Source: Clostridium_AT radicumherbarum (GTDB lineage Bacteria > Bacillota > Clostridia > Clostridiales > Clostridiaceae). Taken from it: a stretch of DNA of 64,000 nucleotides. Shown here piece after piece: positions 7,271 through 15,788 of this stretch; the stretch's first letter is position 1, and each line of letters starts with the position of its first letter. Location of the stretch: NCBI RefSeq assembly GCF_045310525.1, contig NZ_JBJHZY010000002.1:186001-250000 (forward strand), in the 5' to 3' direction. A program made the position numbers and the translations under genes. A model generated the notes under the pieces. The model was not told where the DNA came from. It made no database searches and saw nothing but the letters and a program-made list of their open reading frames with translations.

Positions 7271-8653
7271 CTATTTTGATAAAAATTCGTCTATTGCCTT
7301 TGCTGCTTTTTTACCTGCACCCATAGCCAAAATTACTGTAGCAGCTCCTGTAACTGCGTCGCCGCCTGCGTATACTCTTTCCTTTGTAGTAAGTCCTGTA
7401 TCCTCTTCAGCAATAATACACTTTTTCTTATTTATATCTAAGCCTTCAGTAGTGGAAGATATTAATGGATTTGGTGAAGTTCCAAGAGACATTATTACAG
7501 TATCTAAATCCATAATAAATTCTGAATCAAGAATCTCAACTGGCTTTCTTCTTCCTGAAGCATCAGGCTCTCCAAGCTCCATTTTAACGCACTTCATTCC
7601 TTTAACCCAGCCCTTTTCATCTGCTAGTATCTCAGTTGGGTTTGTAAGCATGTCAAAGATAATTCCTTCTTCTTTAGCATGATGAACCTCTTCAACTCTT
7701 GCTGGAAGTTCTGCTTCAGAACGTCTATAAACTATATGAACCTCTGCACCAAGCCTTAATGCAGTTCTTGCTGCATCCATGGCCACATTACCGCCGCCAA
7801 CAACTGCTACTTTATTTCCTACTTTTATAGGAGTAGCATAATCTTCCTTAAAAGCCTTCATTAAGTTGGTTCTGGTTAGAAATTCATTAGCTGAAAATAC
7901 GCCGTTAGAATTTTCACCTGGAATTCCCATAAACTTTGGAAGCCCTGCTCCTGAACCAATGAAAACAGCATCAAAGCCTTCATTTTCTAGTAGTCCATCT
8001 ATTGTTACCGTTCTTCCAACTATAACATTAGTTTCTATTTTAACTCCAAGCTTTTTAACATTTTCAATTTCCTTCTTAACTACAGTTTCCTTTGGCAATC
8101 TAAATTCCGGAATACCGTATACTAATACTCCACCTGGTTCGTGAAGAGCTTCAAAAATAGTAACCTCATAACCTAGCTTAGCTAAGTCTCCTGCACAGCT
8201 TAGGCCTGAAGGACCACTACCTATTACCGCAACCTTTTTTCCTTTTTTACTGCTTGTTTCTGATAAGTCTATGTTATTTTCACTAGACCAATCTGCTACA
8301 AATCTTTCAAGTTTTCCAATTGCCACAGGCTCTCCTTTAATTCCTAAAATGCATTTGCCTTCGCATTGCGTTTCTTGCGGACATACTCTTCCACATACTG
8401 CAGGAAGTGAGCTTTGTTTTGCAATTACCTTTGCAGCCTTTTCAAAGTCACCTGACTTAACATGCTGAATAAATTCTGGAATTCCTATAGTAACCGGGCA
8501 CTCAGTAACACACATTGGATTCTTACAATTTAGGCATCTTGATGCCTCCTGCATTGCTTCTTCCTCTGTATATCCCAAACAAACTTCTTCAAAATTTGTC
8601 CTTCTTACTTCTGGATCTTGAACTTTTATTGGAGTTTTCTTCATTCTATCCAT
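7271..8653 (-). CDS. nfnB: NfnB: large subunit of NADH-dependent ferredoxin:NADP oxidoreductase (GltD-like)
   Basis: About 460 residues, similar to the glutamate synthase small subunit. An N-terminal domain binds two [4Fe-4S] clusters (ASRCLNCKNPMCVTECPV near residue 37 and the cysteines of CGRVCPQETQCEGKC), followed by FAD-binding (IGSGPSGLSCAGDLAKLG) and NADPH-binding (VGGGNVAMDAARTALRLG) Rossmann motifs. No glutamate synthase large subunit is nearby. The partner 15 bp upstream is an NfnA-type flavoprotein, so the pair fits the electron-bifurcating NfnAB of clostridia. The ATG at 8653 is seven bases from GGGGG and preferred over the GTG at 8656. Confidence 0.9.
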   Translation of the reverse strand: MDRMKKTPIKVQDPEVRRTNFEEVCLGYTEEEAMQEASRCLNCKNPMCVTECPVTIGIPEFIQHVKSGDFEKAAKVIAKQSSLPAVCGRVCPQETQCEGKCILGIKGEPVAIGKLERFVADWSSENNIDLSETSSKKGKKVAVIGSGPSGLSCAGDLAKLGYEVTIFEALHEPGGVLVYGIPEFRLPKETVVKKEIENVKKLGVKIETNVIVGRTVTIDGLLENEGFDAVFIGSGAGLPKFMGIPGENSNGVFSANEFLTRTNLMKAFKEDYATPIKVGNKVAVVGGGNVAMDAARTALRLGAEVHIVYRRSEAELPARVEEVHHAKEEGIIFDMLTNPTEILADEKGWVKGMKCVKMELGEPDASGRRKPVEILDSEFIMDLDTVIMSLGTSPNPLISSTTEGLDINKKKCIIAEEDTGLTTKERVYAGGDAVTGAATVILAMGAGKKAAKAIDEFLSK

Positions 8654-8671
8654 CACTTTTCCCCCGTCTAT

Positions 8672-9553
8672 CTATTTGTTATCACTGCAGCTGCAGCATC
8701 CGCCGCCGCTGTGACTTTTTCTAAATTCAGACTTTGCCTCTTCTGTCTTATACATTGTCTGTCTTCTCATAGCTTCATCAAAGTCTACTAAATGAGCATC
8801 AAATTCCGGACCATCAACACAAGCAAATTTTGTCTCACCACCCACAGTGACTCTGCACGCACCGCACATCCCTGTTCCATCAACCATAATTGGATTTAGG
8901 CTGACTATGGTATGAATGCCTAACTCTTTAGTAAGCTTAGAAACAAATTTCATCATTATCATAGGTCCAATAGCAACTACCATATCATAATGTTTGCCTT
9001 GATTTAATACTAAGTCTTTAATTAAATCTGTAACCATTCCCTTAAAGCCATAGGAACCGTCATCTGTTGCAACAAAAACATTACCTGCAACCTGCTTCAT
9101 ATCCTCTTCTAAAATAAGCAAGTCCTTTGTTTTACTTCCCATTATAACATCTGCTTTAATTCCTCTTTCATTAAGCCATTTAACTTGAGGGTATACAGGA
9201 GCTGCACCAACCCCACCAGCAATAAACATAATTTTCTTTTGTTTTAAGGTGTCAATATCTTCATGAACCATTTCAGAAGGCTGGCCAAGTGGTCCTACAA
9301 AGTCACTAAAGCTCTCACCAATTTCGTATTCAGCCATTTCTTTTGTTGAGGTTCCCATACTTTGAAATACTATAGTAACAGTTCCTTTTTCTGAGTCATA
9401 ATCACAAATGGTAAGGGGAACTCTCTCACCCTTTTCATCCATCTTAACTATTACAAATTGTCCGGGTTTTGCTGCCTTTGCTACTCGAGGTGCATCAACA
9501 TCCATTAAATATATATTGGGTACTAAAAGTCTTTTTCCTACTATCTTGTACAT
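8672..9553 (-). CDS. nfnA: NfnA: FAD/NAD-binding [2Fe-2S] subunit
   Basis: A 293-residue ferredoxin-NADP-reductase-fold flavoprotein. It has the FAD motif ERVPLTICDYD, the NAD-binding stretch FIAGGVGAAPVYPQVKWL, and C-terminal [2Fe-2S] ligands around GMCGACRVTVGG and ACVDGP. In NfnAB this subunit binds NADH and bifurcates electrons with NfnB, linking reduced ferredoxin and NADH to NADPH. The unusual tail GGGCCSCSDNK adds three extra cysteines. The same family includes SudA and dihydroorotate dehydrogenase PyrK; no pyr gene is nearby, which favours NfnA. AGGAGG lies five bases before the ATG. Confidence 0.9.
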   Translation of the reverse strand: MYKIVGKRLLVPNIYLMDVDAPRVAKAAKPGQFVIVKMDEKGERVPLTICDYDSEKGTVTIVFQSMGTSTKEMAEYEIGESFSDFVGPLGQPSEMVHEDIDTLKQKKIMFIAGGVGAAPVYPQVKWLNERGIKADVIMGSKTKDLLILEEDMKQVAGNVFVATDDGSYGFKGMVTDLIKDLVLNQGKHYDMVVAIGPMIMMKFVSKLTKELGIHTIVSLNPIMVDGTGMCGACRVTVGGETKFACVDGPEFDAHLVDFDEAMRRQTMYKTEEAKSEFRKSHSGGGCCSCSDNK

Positions 9554-9964
9554 AAAATCCTCCTTGTATTCCTTATAATTTATACAACAATTTTTAATTG
9601 CTCTGCTAATTGTATTTCATGTATTTATAAAGTTATTTATGATTTAATTGTCTTATTATGTCTATTGCAAACGTTTTTTGTCAGATTAAGATAAGCAGCA
9701 GTTATATTATATAATAAAATATTTAATTTTCAAATATAAAATTAACTTTAGGAAATATTAGTCATATTATTTTTGATTGATTAGTCAGTCAACTTTATAA
9801 TACAATGTTATTATAGCATATTATTTTTTTTATGCATTATAATTTTTACTATATTCATAGATATATTTATTTTGCAGCATCAAAAAAAGCAGTGTTGTAT
9901 GTTGTGCTTTTTCAGTAATTTATCTAAATAAGTTTTCAGGGCAGCTTATTTGTAGGAATAATAT
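9554..9964. other. Long AT-rich intergenic region
   Basis: No credible gene. It must hold the nfnAB promoter at its left end. A hairpin AAAAAGCA with TGCTTTTT (9884-9912) followed by a short T-run looks like a second, weaker terminator or a stray RNA end. No Rex-type TTGTTAA/TTAACAA pair was found upstream of nfnA. Confidence 0.4.
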
Positions 9965-10009
9965 AAAAAGACAAAGAATAATCAGTCATTAATTATTCTT
10001 TGTCTTTTT
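9965..10009. terminator. Strong terminator downstream of hbd
   Basis: A perfect 18-bp stem (AAAAAGACAAAGAATAAT and its complement) with a nine-base loop, ending in five T on either strand. It lies 26 bp beyond the stop of hbd and closes the crt-hbd operon. Confidence 0.9.
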
Positions 10010-10035
10010 ATGCTTTTTATTAAATTTAAGCAAAT

Positions 10036-10881
10036 TTATTTATAATTAAAGAAGCCCTTACCTGTTTTTCTCCCTAGATATCCAGCTCTTACATATTTTT
10101 TAAGTAAGGTATGTGGTCTATATTTAGGATCTCCAGTTTCATTATATAATACTTCCATAATAGCAAGTACAATATCATTTCCAATAAAATCTGAAAGTGT
10201 AAGTGGTCCCATAGGATGATTTGCTCCTAGCATCATTGCCTTATCAATATCCTCTGCAGAGGCAGTTCCTTCTGCCAGTACTCCTATTGCCTCATTTAGC
10301 ATAGGTACTAAAATTCTATTTACTACAAATCCAGGAGCTTCTTTTACCTCCACAGGGTCTTTTCCAATTGCTGTAGAAAGCCCTTTTACAGCATTGAAGG
10401 TTTTTTCTGAGGTTGCAATACCCTTTATTACTTCTACAAGCTTCATTACTGGAGCTGGATTAAAAAAGTGCATGCCTATGAATCTGTCTGGTCTGTTGGT
10501 TGCTGATGCAATTTCAGTAATAGAAAGTGAAGATGTGTTTGTAGCAAAAATAGTTTCAGCTTTACAAAGCATATCCAGCTCTTTAAAAATACTTTTCTTT
10601 ATTTCCATATTTTCTATAGCTGCTTCAATTATAAGGTCACAATCTTCAGCAAGCTCTAAAGCAGTTGTGCCAGATACTTTGCAAAGAATATCCTCCATAG
10701 CATCAAGAGTAAGCTTACCCTTATCTACGAGCTTTGAAAGGTTTTTCTTAATTCCAAGAAGTCCTCTGTCAACAAACTCATCTTTTATATCTCTTAAAAT
10801 TACCTCATAGCCTTTAGATGCAAAAGCTTGAGCTATACCGGCCCCCATTGTGCCAGCTCCTAATACAAATATTTTTTCCAT
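10036..10881 (-). CDS. hbd: 3-hydroxybutyryl-CoA dehydrogenase
   Basis: Reduces acetoacetyl-CoA to 3-hydroxybutyryl-CoA with NAD(P)H, the second step from acetyl-CoA to butyryl-CoA. Length 281 residues, typical. The N-terminal Rossmann motif is FVLGAGTMGAGIAQAFASKG, and the family signature GMHFFNPAPVMKLVEVI contains the catalytic histidine; the helical C-terminal half carries NHPMGPLTLSDFIGND. Start ATG follows GGGGGGTACT. Last gene of crt-bcd-etfB-etfA-hbd, 69 bp after etfA. Confidence 0.97.
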   Translation of the reverse strand: MEKIFVLGAGTMGAGIAQAFASKGYEVILRDIKDEFVDRGLLGIKKNLSKLVDKGKLTLDAMEDILCKVSGTTALELAEDCDLIIEAAIENMEIKKSIFKELDMLCKAETIFATNTSSLSITEIASATNRPDRFIGMHFFNPAPVMKLVEVIKGIATSEKTFNAVKGLSTAIGKDPVEVKEAPGFVVNRILVPMLNEAIGVLAEGTASAEDIDKAMMLGANHPMGPLTLSDFIGNDIVLAIMEVLYNETGDPKYRPHTLLKKYVRAGYLGRKTGKGFFNYK

Positions 10882-10950
10882 AGTACCCCCCTAAAATAAA
10901 TTAAATTAACCATTTAATACACCTGATATCAATACCAATATAGTGTTACT

Positions 10951-11952
10951 TTAGCGAAGCTGCTTGATTTGTTCTGTGAGCTCTGGAATTATCTTGGCAT
11001 AGTCGCCTACAATGGCTAAATCTGCAACCTTCATAAGAGGTGCATCAGCATCCTTATTGATTGCTATAATATAATCACTTTCCTGCATTCCAGCTAAATG
11101 TTGAATTGCACCTGATATACCGCAGGCAATATATACATTTGGCCTAACAGTCTTACCTGTCTGCCCAACTTGGTAATTCTTATCCATCCAGCCATTTTCT
11201 ACTGCCGCACGGGAAGCTCCTACTGTACCACCTAGGGCATCGGCAAGTACCTTTAAAATTGCGAAATTTTCCTTGCTGCCAATTCCCCTGCCCCCTGAAA
11301 CAATAAAGTTTGCTTCACTTATGTCTACTACATCTTTAGCTGTTTTAACAATTTTCTCAACAATAGTCTTGATATCTTCTTGTTCTAATTCTACATTAAT
11401 AATTTCAATATCGCCACTACTATTTTCTGACTTTTGTAACTTCTCAAACACTCCTGGCCTTACTGTTGCCATCTGTGGCCTATGGTCTGCACATTCAATG
11501 GTAGCCATTAAATTGCCCCCAAAGGCTGGCCTTGTCATCATAAGGTTTTTAGTGTCACTATCTATATCAAGTCCTGTGCAGTCTGCTGTAAGTCCAGTGC
11601 TAAGTCTTGCAGCAGCCCTAGGGCCCAAATCTCTTCCTATATATGAAGCCCCTATTAATATTATCTCAGGTTTTTTAAGCTGAACTAAATCGCATAAAAC
11701 CTTTGTATAGCCGTCAGTTGTATAATTTTCAAGTAGTGGATGTTCTATAATCAAAACTTTATGCGCCCCATAGGCTGTTAGCTCTTTACCTAAAGCTTTC
11801 ACTTCATGACCAATAAGAACTGCTGTTAATTCAGTATCTAATTTTTCGGCAATCTCACGGCCCTTCCCAAGGAGCTCTAATGAAACCTTTTGAAGGATGC
11901 CGCCTCTCTGCTCTGCAAATACCCATACACCTTTATAATTAGTCTTATCCAC
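10951..11952 (-). CDS. etfA: Electron transfer flavoprotein alpha subunit
   Basis: Binds FAD and, with EtfB, shuttles electrons to butyryl-CoA dehydrogenase; in clostridia the Bcd-EtfAB complex couples crotonyl-CoA reduction by NADH to ferredoxin reduction. Length 333 residues. The C-terminal FAD site is visible as SGGRGIGSKENF, VGASRAAVENGW and QVGQTGKTVRPNVYIACGISGAIQH. No extra ferredoxin domain. The start codon is GTG, with GGAGGGG upstream; it follows etfB by 17 bp. Confidence 0.97.
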   Translation of the reverse strand: MDKTNYKGVWVFAEQRGGILQKVSLELLGKGREIAEKLDTELTAVLIGHEVKALGKELTAYGAHKVLIIEHPLLENYTTDGYTKVLCDLVQLKKPEIILIGASYIGRDLGPRAAARLSTGLTADCTGLDIDSDTKNLMMTRPAFGGNLMATIECADHRPQMATVRPGVFEKLQKSENSSGDIEIINVELEQEDIKTIVEKIVKTAKDVVDISEANFIVSGGRGIGSKENFAILKVLADALGGTVGASRAAVENGWMDKNYQVGQTGKTVRPNVYIACGISGAIQHLAGMQESDYIIAINKDADAPLMKVADLAIVGDYAKIIPELTEQIKQLR

Positions 11953-11969
11953 CTTTAATTCCCCTCCTT

Positions 11970-12749
11970 TTATATAAAGTGCTTTTCCTTAAGCTTTGCT
12001 ATTGCAAGACTTACAGCTTCTTTAGGAGGCATATTTATTACCTCTCCTTTACCCTTAGCCTCTTTAGTCATTGACTTTCTAACCTTAGTTGGTGAACCTA
12101 AAAGTCCAAGCATGGATTTATCTAAATCAATATCATTTGCGTTCCAAACTTTAATTTCTTTTTTAAAGGCCCCATAAATATACTTAATATTCATATATCT
12201 AGGTACATTTAATTCCTTAATTGCTGTTAATAGTACTGGTGTCTTCACCTTTATAATTTCATAGCCATCTTCTAAAGCTCTTCTAACTTTTAGTTCCTTT
12301 CCTTCAAATTCCACCTTTTCAACATAAGTAACTTGAGGAAGCTTTAAATGCTCAGCTATTTCAGGCCCAACTTGAGCTGTATCCCCGTCAATAGCCTGTC
12401 TTCCTGCAAATACAATATCATAAGGAATCTTTTTAATTGCCACCGCAAGTGCTCTAGAGGTAGCTAAGGTATCAGCCCCTGCAAAAGCCCTGTCTGTAAT
12501 TAATATTGCCTCGTCAGCCCCCATAGCAAGGGCTTCTCTTAAAGCTTTTTCAGCTTGGGGCGGCCCCATGGAAATAACAGTAACATTAGCATTATATTTT
12601 TCTTTTAATACTAAAGCCTCTTCAAGTGCATTTTTATCATCTGGATTTATAATAGAAGGCACACCTTCTCTTATAAGTGTTCCAGTAATCGGATCTATCT
12701 TAACTTCATTTGTATCTGGTACCTGTTTAATGCATACAATTATATTCAT
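11970..12749 (-). CDS. etfB: Electron transfer flavoprotein beta subunit
   Basis: Partner of EtfA, 259 residues. It starts MNIIVCIKQVPDTNEVKIDP and has the conserved stretch AGRQAIDGDTAQVGPEIAEHL, typical of the nucleotide-binding loop. In the bifurcating clostridial complex this subunit carries the FAD that splits the electrons of NADH. Start ATG follows GGGGGTTTATT; 21 bp after bcd and 17 bp before etfA. Confidence 0.97.
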   Translation of the reverse strand: MNIIVCIKQVPDTNEVKIDPITGTLIREGVPSIINPDDKNALEEALVLKEKYNANVTVISMGPPQAEKALREALAMGADEAILITDRAFAGADTLATSRALAVAIKKIPYDIVFAGRQAIDGDTAQVGPEIAEHLKLPQVTYVEKVEFEGKELKVRRALEDGYEIIKVKTPVLLTAIKELNVPRYMNIKYIYGAFKKEIKVWNANDIDLDKSMLGLLGSPTKVRKSMTKEAKGKGEVINMPPKEAVSLAIAKLKEKHFI

Positions 12750-12770
12750 AATAAACCCCCATTTCTACTG

Positions 12771-13910
12771 TTAATGTAGTGCACTTCCTGCAATAACCAT
12801 CTTCTGAACCTGTGAAGTGCCTTCGTATATCTCAGTGATTTTAGCATCTCTCATCATTCTTTCCACTGGATAATCCTTTGTATAGCCATAGCCTCCAAAG
12901 ATTTGCACAACCTTTGTGGTAACCTCCATGGCTGTTTCAGAAGCAAACAGCTTTGCTCTTGCAGCCTCTACAGAATATGGTACGCCAATATCCTTATTTA
13001 GGGCAGCCTTATAAACAAGAAGCCTGGCAGCTTCTATTTTTACATCTAAATCAGCAATCATCCACTGAAGTCCTTGAAAAGCACTTAAGCTTTTCCCAAA
13101 TTGCTTTCTTTCCTTCATATATTTTAAAGCTTCCTCATAAGCACCTTCTGCAATTCCAAGGGCTTGTGCAGCTATACCTATTCTTCCACCATCTAAGGTT
13201 TTCATTGCAATACCAAAGCCCTTACCTTCTTGGCCAACTAGATTTTCTTTTGGCACGATACAATCTTCAAAAATAAGTTCAGTAGTTGAAGAAGCTCTTA
13301 TTCCAAGTTTATTTTCTCTTTTGCCTATAGAAAAACCATTATAGCCTTTTTCAATTATGAACGTCGATATTCCTTTTACACCCTTACTTTTATCTGTCAT
13401 TGCAAAAATTACAAAGGTATCTGCAGCTCCTCCATTAGTTATGAAGATTTTAGAACCATTTATTACGTAATGATCTCCTTCAAGGATAGCTGTAGTCTGC
13501 TGACCTGCAGCATCTGTACCTGCATTTGGTTCAGTAAGACCAAAGGCACCAAGTTTCTCCCCTTTTGCAAGGGGTATTAAATATTTCTCCTTCTGCATAG
13601 CATTTCCAAACTGATGAATTAAGCCAGCACAAAGAGAAGTATGCGCTGAAAGTATAACCCCTGTTGATCCACAAACTTTAGATAATTCCTCAACTGCAAT
13701 TATATAAGAAAGATTGTCTCCTCCAGCTCCTCCGTATTCTACTGGAAAAGGTATGCCCAACATATTATATTTCGCCATCTTTTTTACATTTTCCATTGGA
13801 AATCTTTCAGTCTCATCTATTTCGGCAGCAATTGGTTTAACCTCATTTTCTGCAAATTCCTTAACCATTTGTCTGACAAATTCCTGTTCTCTAGTAAATG
13901 TAAAATCCAT
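12771..13910 (-). CDS. bcd: Butyryl-CoA dehydrogenase (short-chain acyl-CoA dehydrogenase)
   Basis: Reduces crotonyl-CoA to butyryl-CoA in complex with EtfAB. Length 379 residues. It shows the three-domain acyl-CoA dehydrogenase pattern: N-terminal helices, FGLTEPNAGTDAAGQQTTA with the substrate and FAD contacts, and the C-terminal IFGGYGYTKDYPVERMMRDAK. The likely catalytic base is Glu363 in EIYEGTSQVQ. Start ATG follows GGGGGGAAATGT. It lies between crt and etfB, the canonical order. Confidence 0.97.
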   Translation of the reverse strand: MDFTFTREQEFVRQMVKEFAENEVKPIAAEIDETERFPMENVKKMAKYNMLGIPFPVEYGGAGGDNLSYIIAVEELSKVCGSTGVILSAHTSLCAGLIHQFGNAMQKEKYLIPLAKGEKLGAFGLTEPNAGTDAAGQQTTAILEGDHYVINGSKIFITNGGAADTFVIFAMTDKSKGVKGISTFIIEKGYNGFSIGKRENKLGIRASSTTELIFEDCIVPKENLVGQEGKGFGIAMKTLDGGRIGIAAQALGIAEGAYEEALKYMKERKQFGKSLSAFQGLQWMIADLDVKIEAARLLVYKAALNKDIGVPYSVEAARAKLFASETAMEVTTKVVQIFGGYGYTKDYPVERMMRDAKITEIYEGTSQVQKMVIAGSALH

Positions 13911-14014
13911 ACATTTCCCCCCACTTCATACAAATCTATAATTGAAGATGATTATTGAAATTTCCCTTAAGGACAATTCATACTCTTCTTCATTTTCCTT
14001 GTAAATATTAATTA

Positions 14015-14791
14015 TTAACTATTAGAAAACTTCTTGCTTCTCTTTTCTAAAAATGCTTCCATGCCTTCTTTCTGATCATTTGTTGAAAAACACTCGCTAA
14101 AGATATCCGCCTCATACATTATTGCTGTGTCTATGTCCACTTGCATACCATTATTAATTGCTGATTTGCATAGTTTTATAGCAATAGGCGCATTGGCAGC
14201 TATTGTATTAGCTAGATTTTTCGCCTCTTCCATAAGTATTTCTGGTTCTATGAGTTTATTAACAAGGCCAATTCTATAAGCCTCATTTGAATCTATGACT
14301 TTTCCTGTATATAGTAGTTCCTTGGCTATTCCCATTCCAACCAGTCTTGATAATCTCTGAGTTCCACCAAAGCCTGGAGTTATACCTAGTCCCACTTCTG
14401 GCTGACCAAATTTTGCCTTAGTAGAAGCAATTCTAATATCACAAGCCATAGCAAGTTCACAGCCTCCTCCTAAAGTGAAACCGTTTAACACTGCTATGAC
14501 AGGTTTCTCCATGTTCTCTATCTTCCTAAAAACCTTATTACCAAACATACTGAACTTTCTTCCTTGCAATACATTTAAATCCTTCATTTCTGAGATGTCT
14601 GCCCCTGCAACAAAAGCCTTTTCTCCAGCTCCTGTAATTAATACTACGTAAATGTCCTCATCTTTAAGTAGATCGTCTATAGTTTGATCTAGTTCAAAAA
14701 GTGTTTCTGAATTTAATGCATTTAAAGCTTTAGGTCTGTTAATAGTCACAATAGCAATATGATTTTCCTTTTCAAATATAATATTATTCAC
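14015..14791 (-). CDS. crt: Crotonase / 3-hydroxybutyryl-CoA dehydratase
   Basis: Enoyl-CoA hydratase-fold enzyme that dehydrates 3-hydroxybutyryl-CoA to crotonyl-CoA. The CoA-binding and oxyanion-hole motif is AFVAGADISEMKDL and the second motif is NGFTLGGGCELAMACDIRIAS, with GLGITPGFGGTQRL after it; both catalytic glutamates of the family appear present. I choose the GTG at 14791 because GGGGGG ends six bases upstream. The longer frame (to 14815) would run through that ribosome binding site and into the Rex operator region. First gene of the operon; 258 residues, the normal length. Confidence 0.95.
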   Translation of the reverse strand: MNNIIFEKENHIAIVTINRPKALNALNSETLFELDQTIDDLLKDEDIYVVLITGAGEKAFVAGADISEMKDLNVLQGRKFSMFGNKVFRKIENMEKPVIAVLNGFTLGGGCELAMACDIRIASTKAKFGQPEVGLGITPGFGGTQRLSRLVGMGIAKELLYTGKVIDSNEAYRIGLVNKLIEPEILMEEAKNLANTIAANAPIAIKLCKSAINNGMQVDIDTAIMYEADIFSECFSTNDQKEGMEAFLEKRSKKFSNS

Positions 14792-14816
14792 CCATATCCC
14801 CCCAATAAACTTCACT

Positions 14817-14834
14817 ATGTTAAAATATTAACAA
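14817..14834 (-). promoter_or_regulatory. Rex operator upstream of crt
   Basis: ATGTTAA, four bases, TTAACAA: one mismatch from the Rex consensus TTGTTAANNNNTTAACAA. It lies 26 bp upstream of the crt start, and rex is the next gene upstream. Rex would release this site when NADH is high, inducing the NADH-consuming butyryl-CoA pathway. The site is seen; the regulation follows from the known clostridial system. Confidence 0.9.
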
Positions 14835-14886
14835 AAGTGTATAAAAATAATTGAAGCATTTGCTCCAATTATCATTATACACTTTT
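14833..14886 (-). terminator. Two-part hairpin between rex and crt
   Basis: A 12-bp outer stem (AAAAGTGTATAA with its complement) and an inner ATAATTG stem with an AGC/GCT tip. On the minus strand it is followed by TTTTGTTAATATTTT, so it can end rex transcription. Its base touches the Rex operator. Confidence 0.7.
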
Positions 14887-14956
14887 AATTTTCATCTTTC
14901 AATTAAATGAGCGTATTATTTTTAATATTTGTAAAAGTTTAATTTTTCTGATAAGT

Positions 14957-15598
14957 TTATTCTTCGTTTCTATCCTTCAATAAATAGGAAAGAGTAAGCA
15001 AGCTTTCACTTAAATGTACATTTTCAACTACAACATCCTCAGGAATTTCTAAATCTGTAGGTGCAAAATTCCAAATAGCTTTAACTCCATTTTGAATTAA
15101 GGCATCACAAACCTTTTGTGCACTATTTTTAGGAACACATATTATTCCAATATCAACTTTATTTTTGTGCAAAAATTCAGGAAGAGTATCAATATCTTTA
15201 ATTTCAACATCTCTTATACTTAATCCAGTTAGCTTAGGATTTGCATCAAAAATACCTATTAGAGAAAAACCTAACCTATCAAATCTAGTGTAATTAGCTA
15301 TGGCTTGACCTATGTTACCAGCACCTATAATTATTGTGTTGTAATCTTTTGTCAGTCCTAAAATTGAACGTATTTCATTGCTTAAATCTTTTACATTGTA
15401 ACCATAACCCTGCTGACCAAAATCACCAAAGCAATTTAGGTCTTGCCTTATTTGTGAAGCTGTAAAGCCTATCTTTTCACTAAGCTCTTTAGATGATATT
15501 CTATCGATATCATTTTCTAATAATTCTTGTAAATATCTATGATATTTAGGTAGTCTTTTTATAACGGCCATTGATATATTATTTTTCTTTTTATCCAT
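14957..15598 (-). CDS. rex: Redox-sensing transcriptional repressor Rex
   Basis: Senses the NADH/NAD ratio and represses fermentation genes. An N-terminal winged helix (RLPKYHRYLQELLE and SSKELSEKIGFTASQIRQDL) precedes a Rossmann domain with IIIGAGNIGQAIANY. Length 213 residues, usual for Rex. The ATG at 15598 follows GAGGAAAACA and is preferred to the ATG at 15616. It lies directly upstream of crt and its operator, the classic clostridial arrangement. No clear Rex box was seen in front of rex itself. Confidence 0.96.
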   Translation of the reverse strand: MDKKKNNISMAVIKRLPKYHRYLQELLENDIDRISSKELSEKIGFTASQIRQDLNCFGDFGQQGYGYNVKDLSNEIRSILGLTKDYNTIIIGAGNIGQAIANYTRFDRLGFSLIGIFDANPKLTGLSIRDVEIKDIDTLPEFLHKNKVDIGIICVPKNSAQKVCDALIQNGVKAIWNFAPTDLEIPEDVVVENVHLSESLLTLSYLLKDRNEE

Positions 15599-15788
15599 TG
15601 TTTTCCTCACATCCATTAAGTTATTTGTTTAATAATTTATACTTTATAGTATTACCTAATTTTTTTTTACTGTCAATATTTTTGTAAATAAGTAATAAAA
15701 CAATAGTAAAGCTTTATGCCCCTTTTAAATATTTCTATAACATAGTACAATATACACTAATGGATGAAAAAATTTTGGAGTGATTAAA

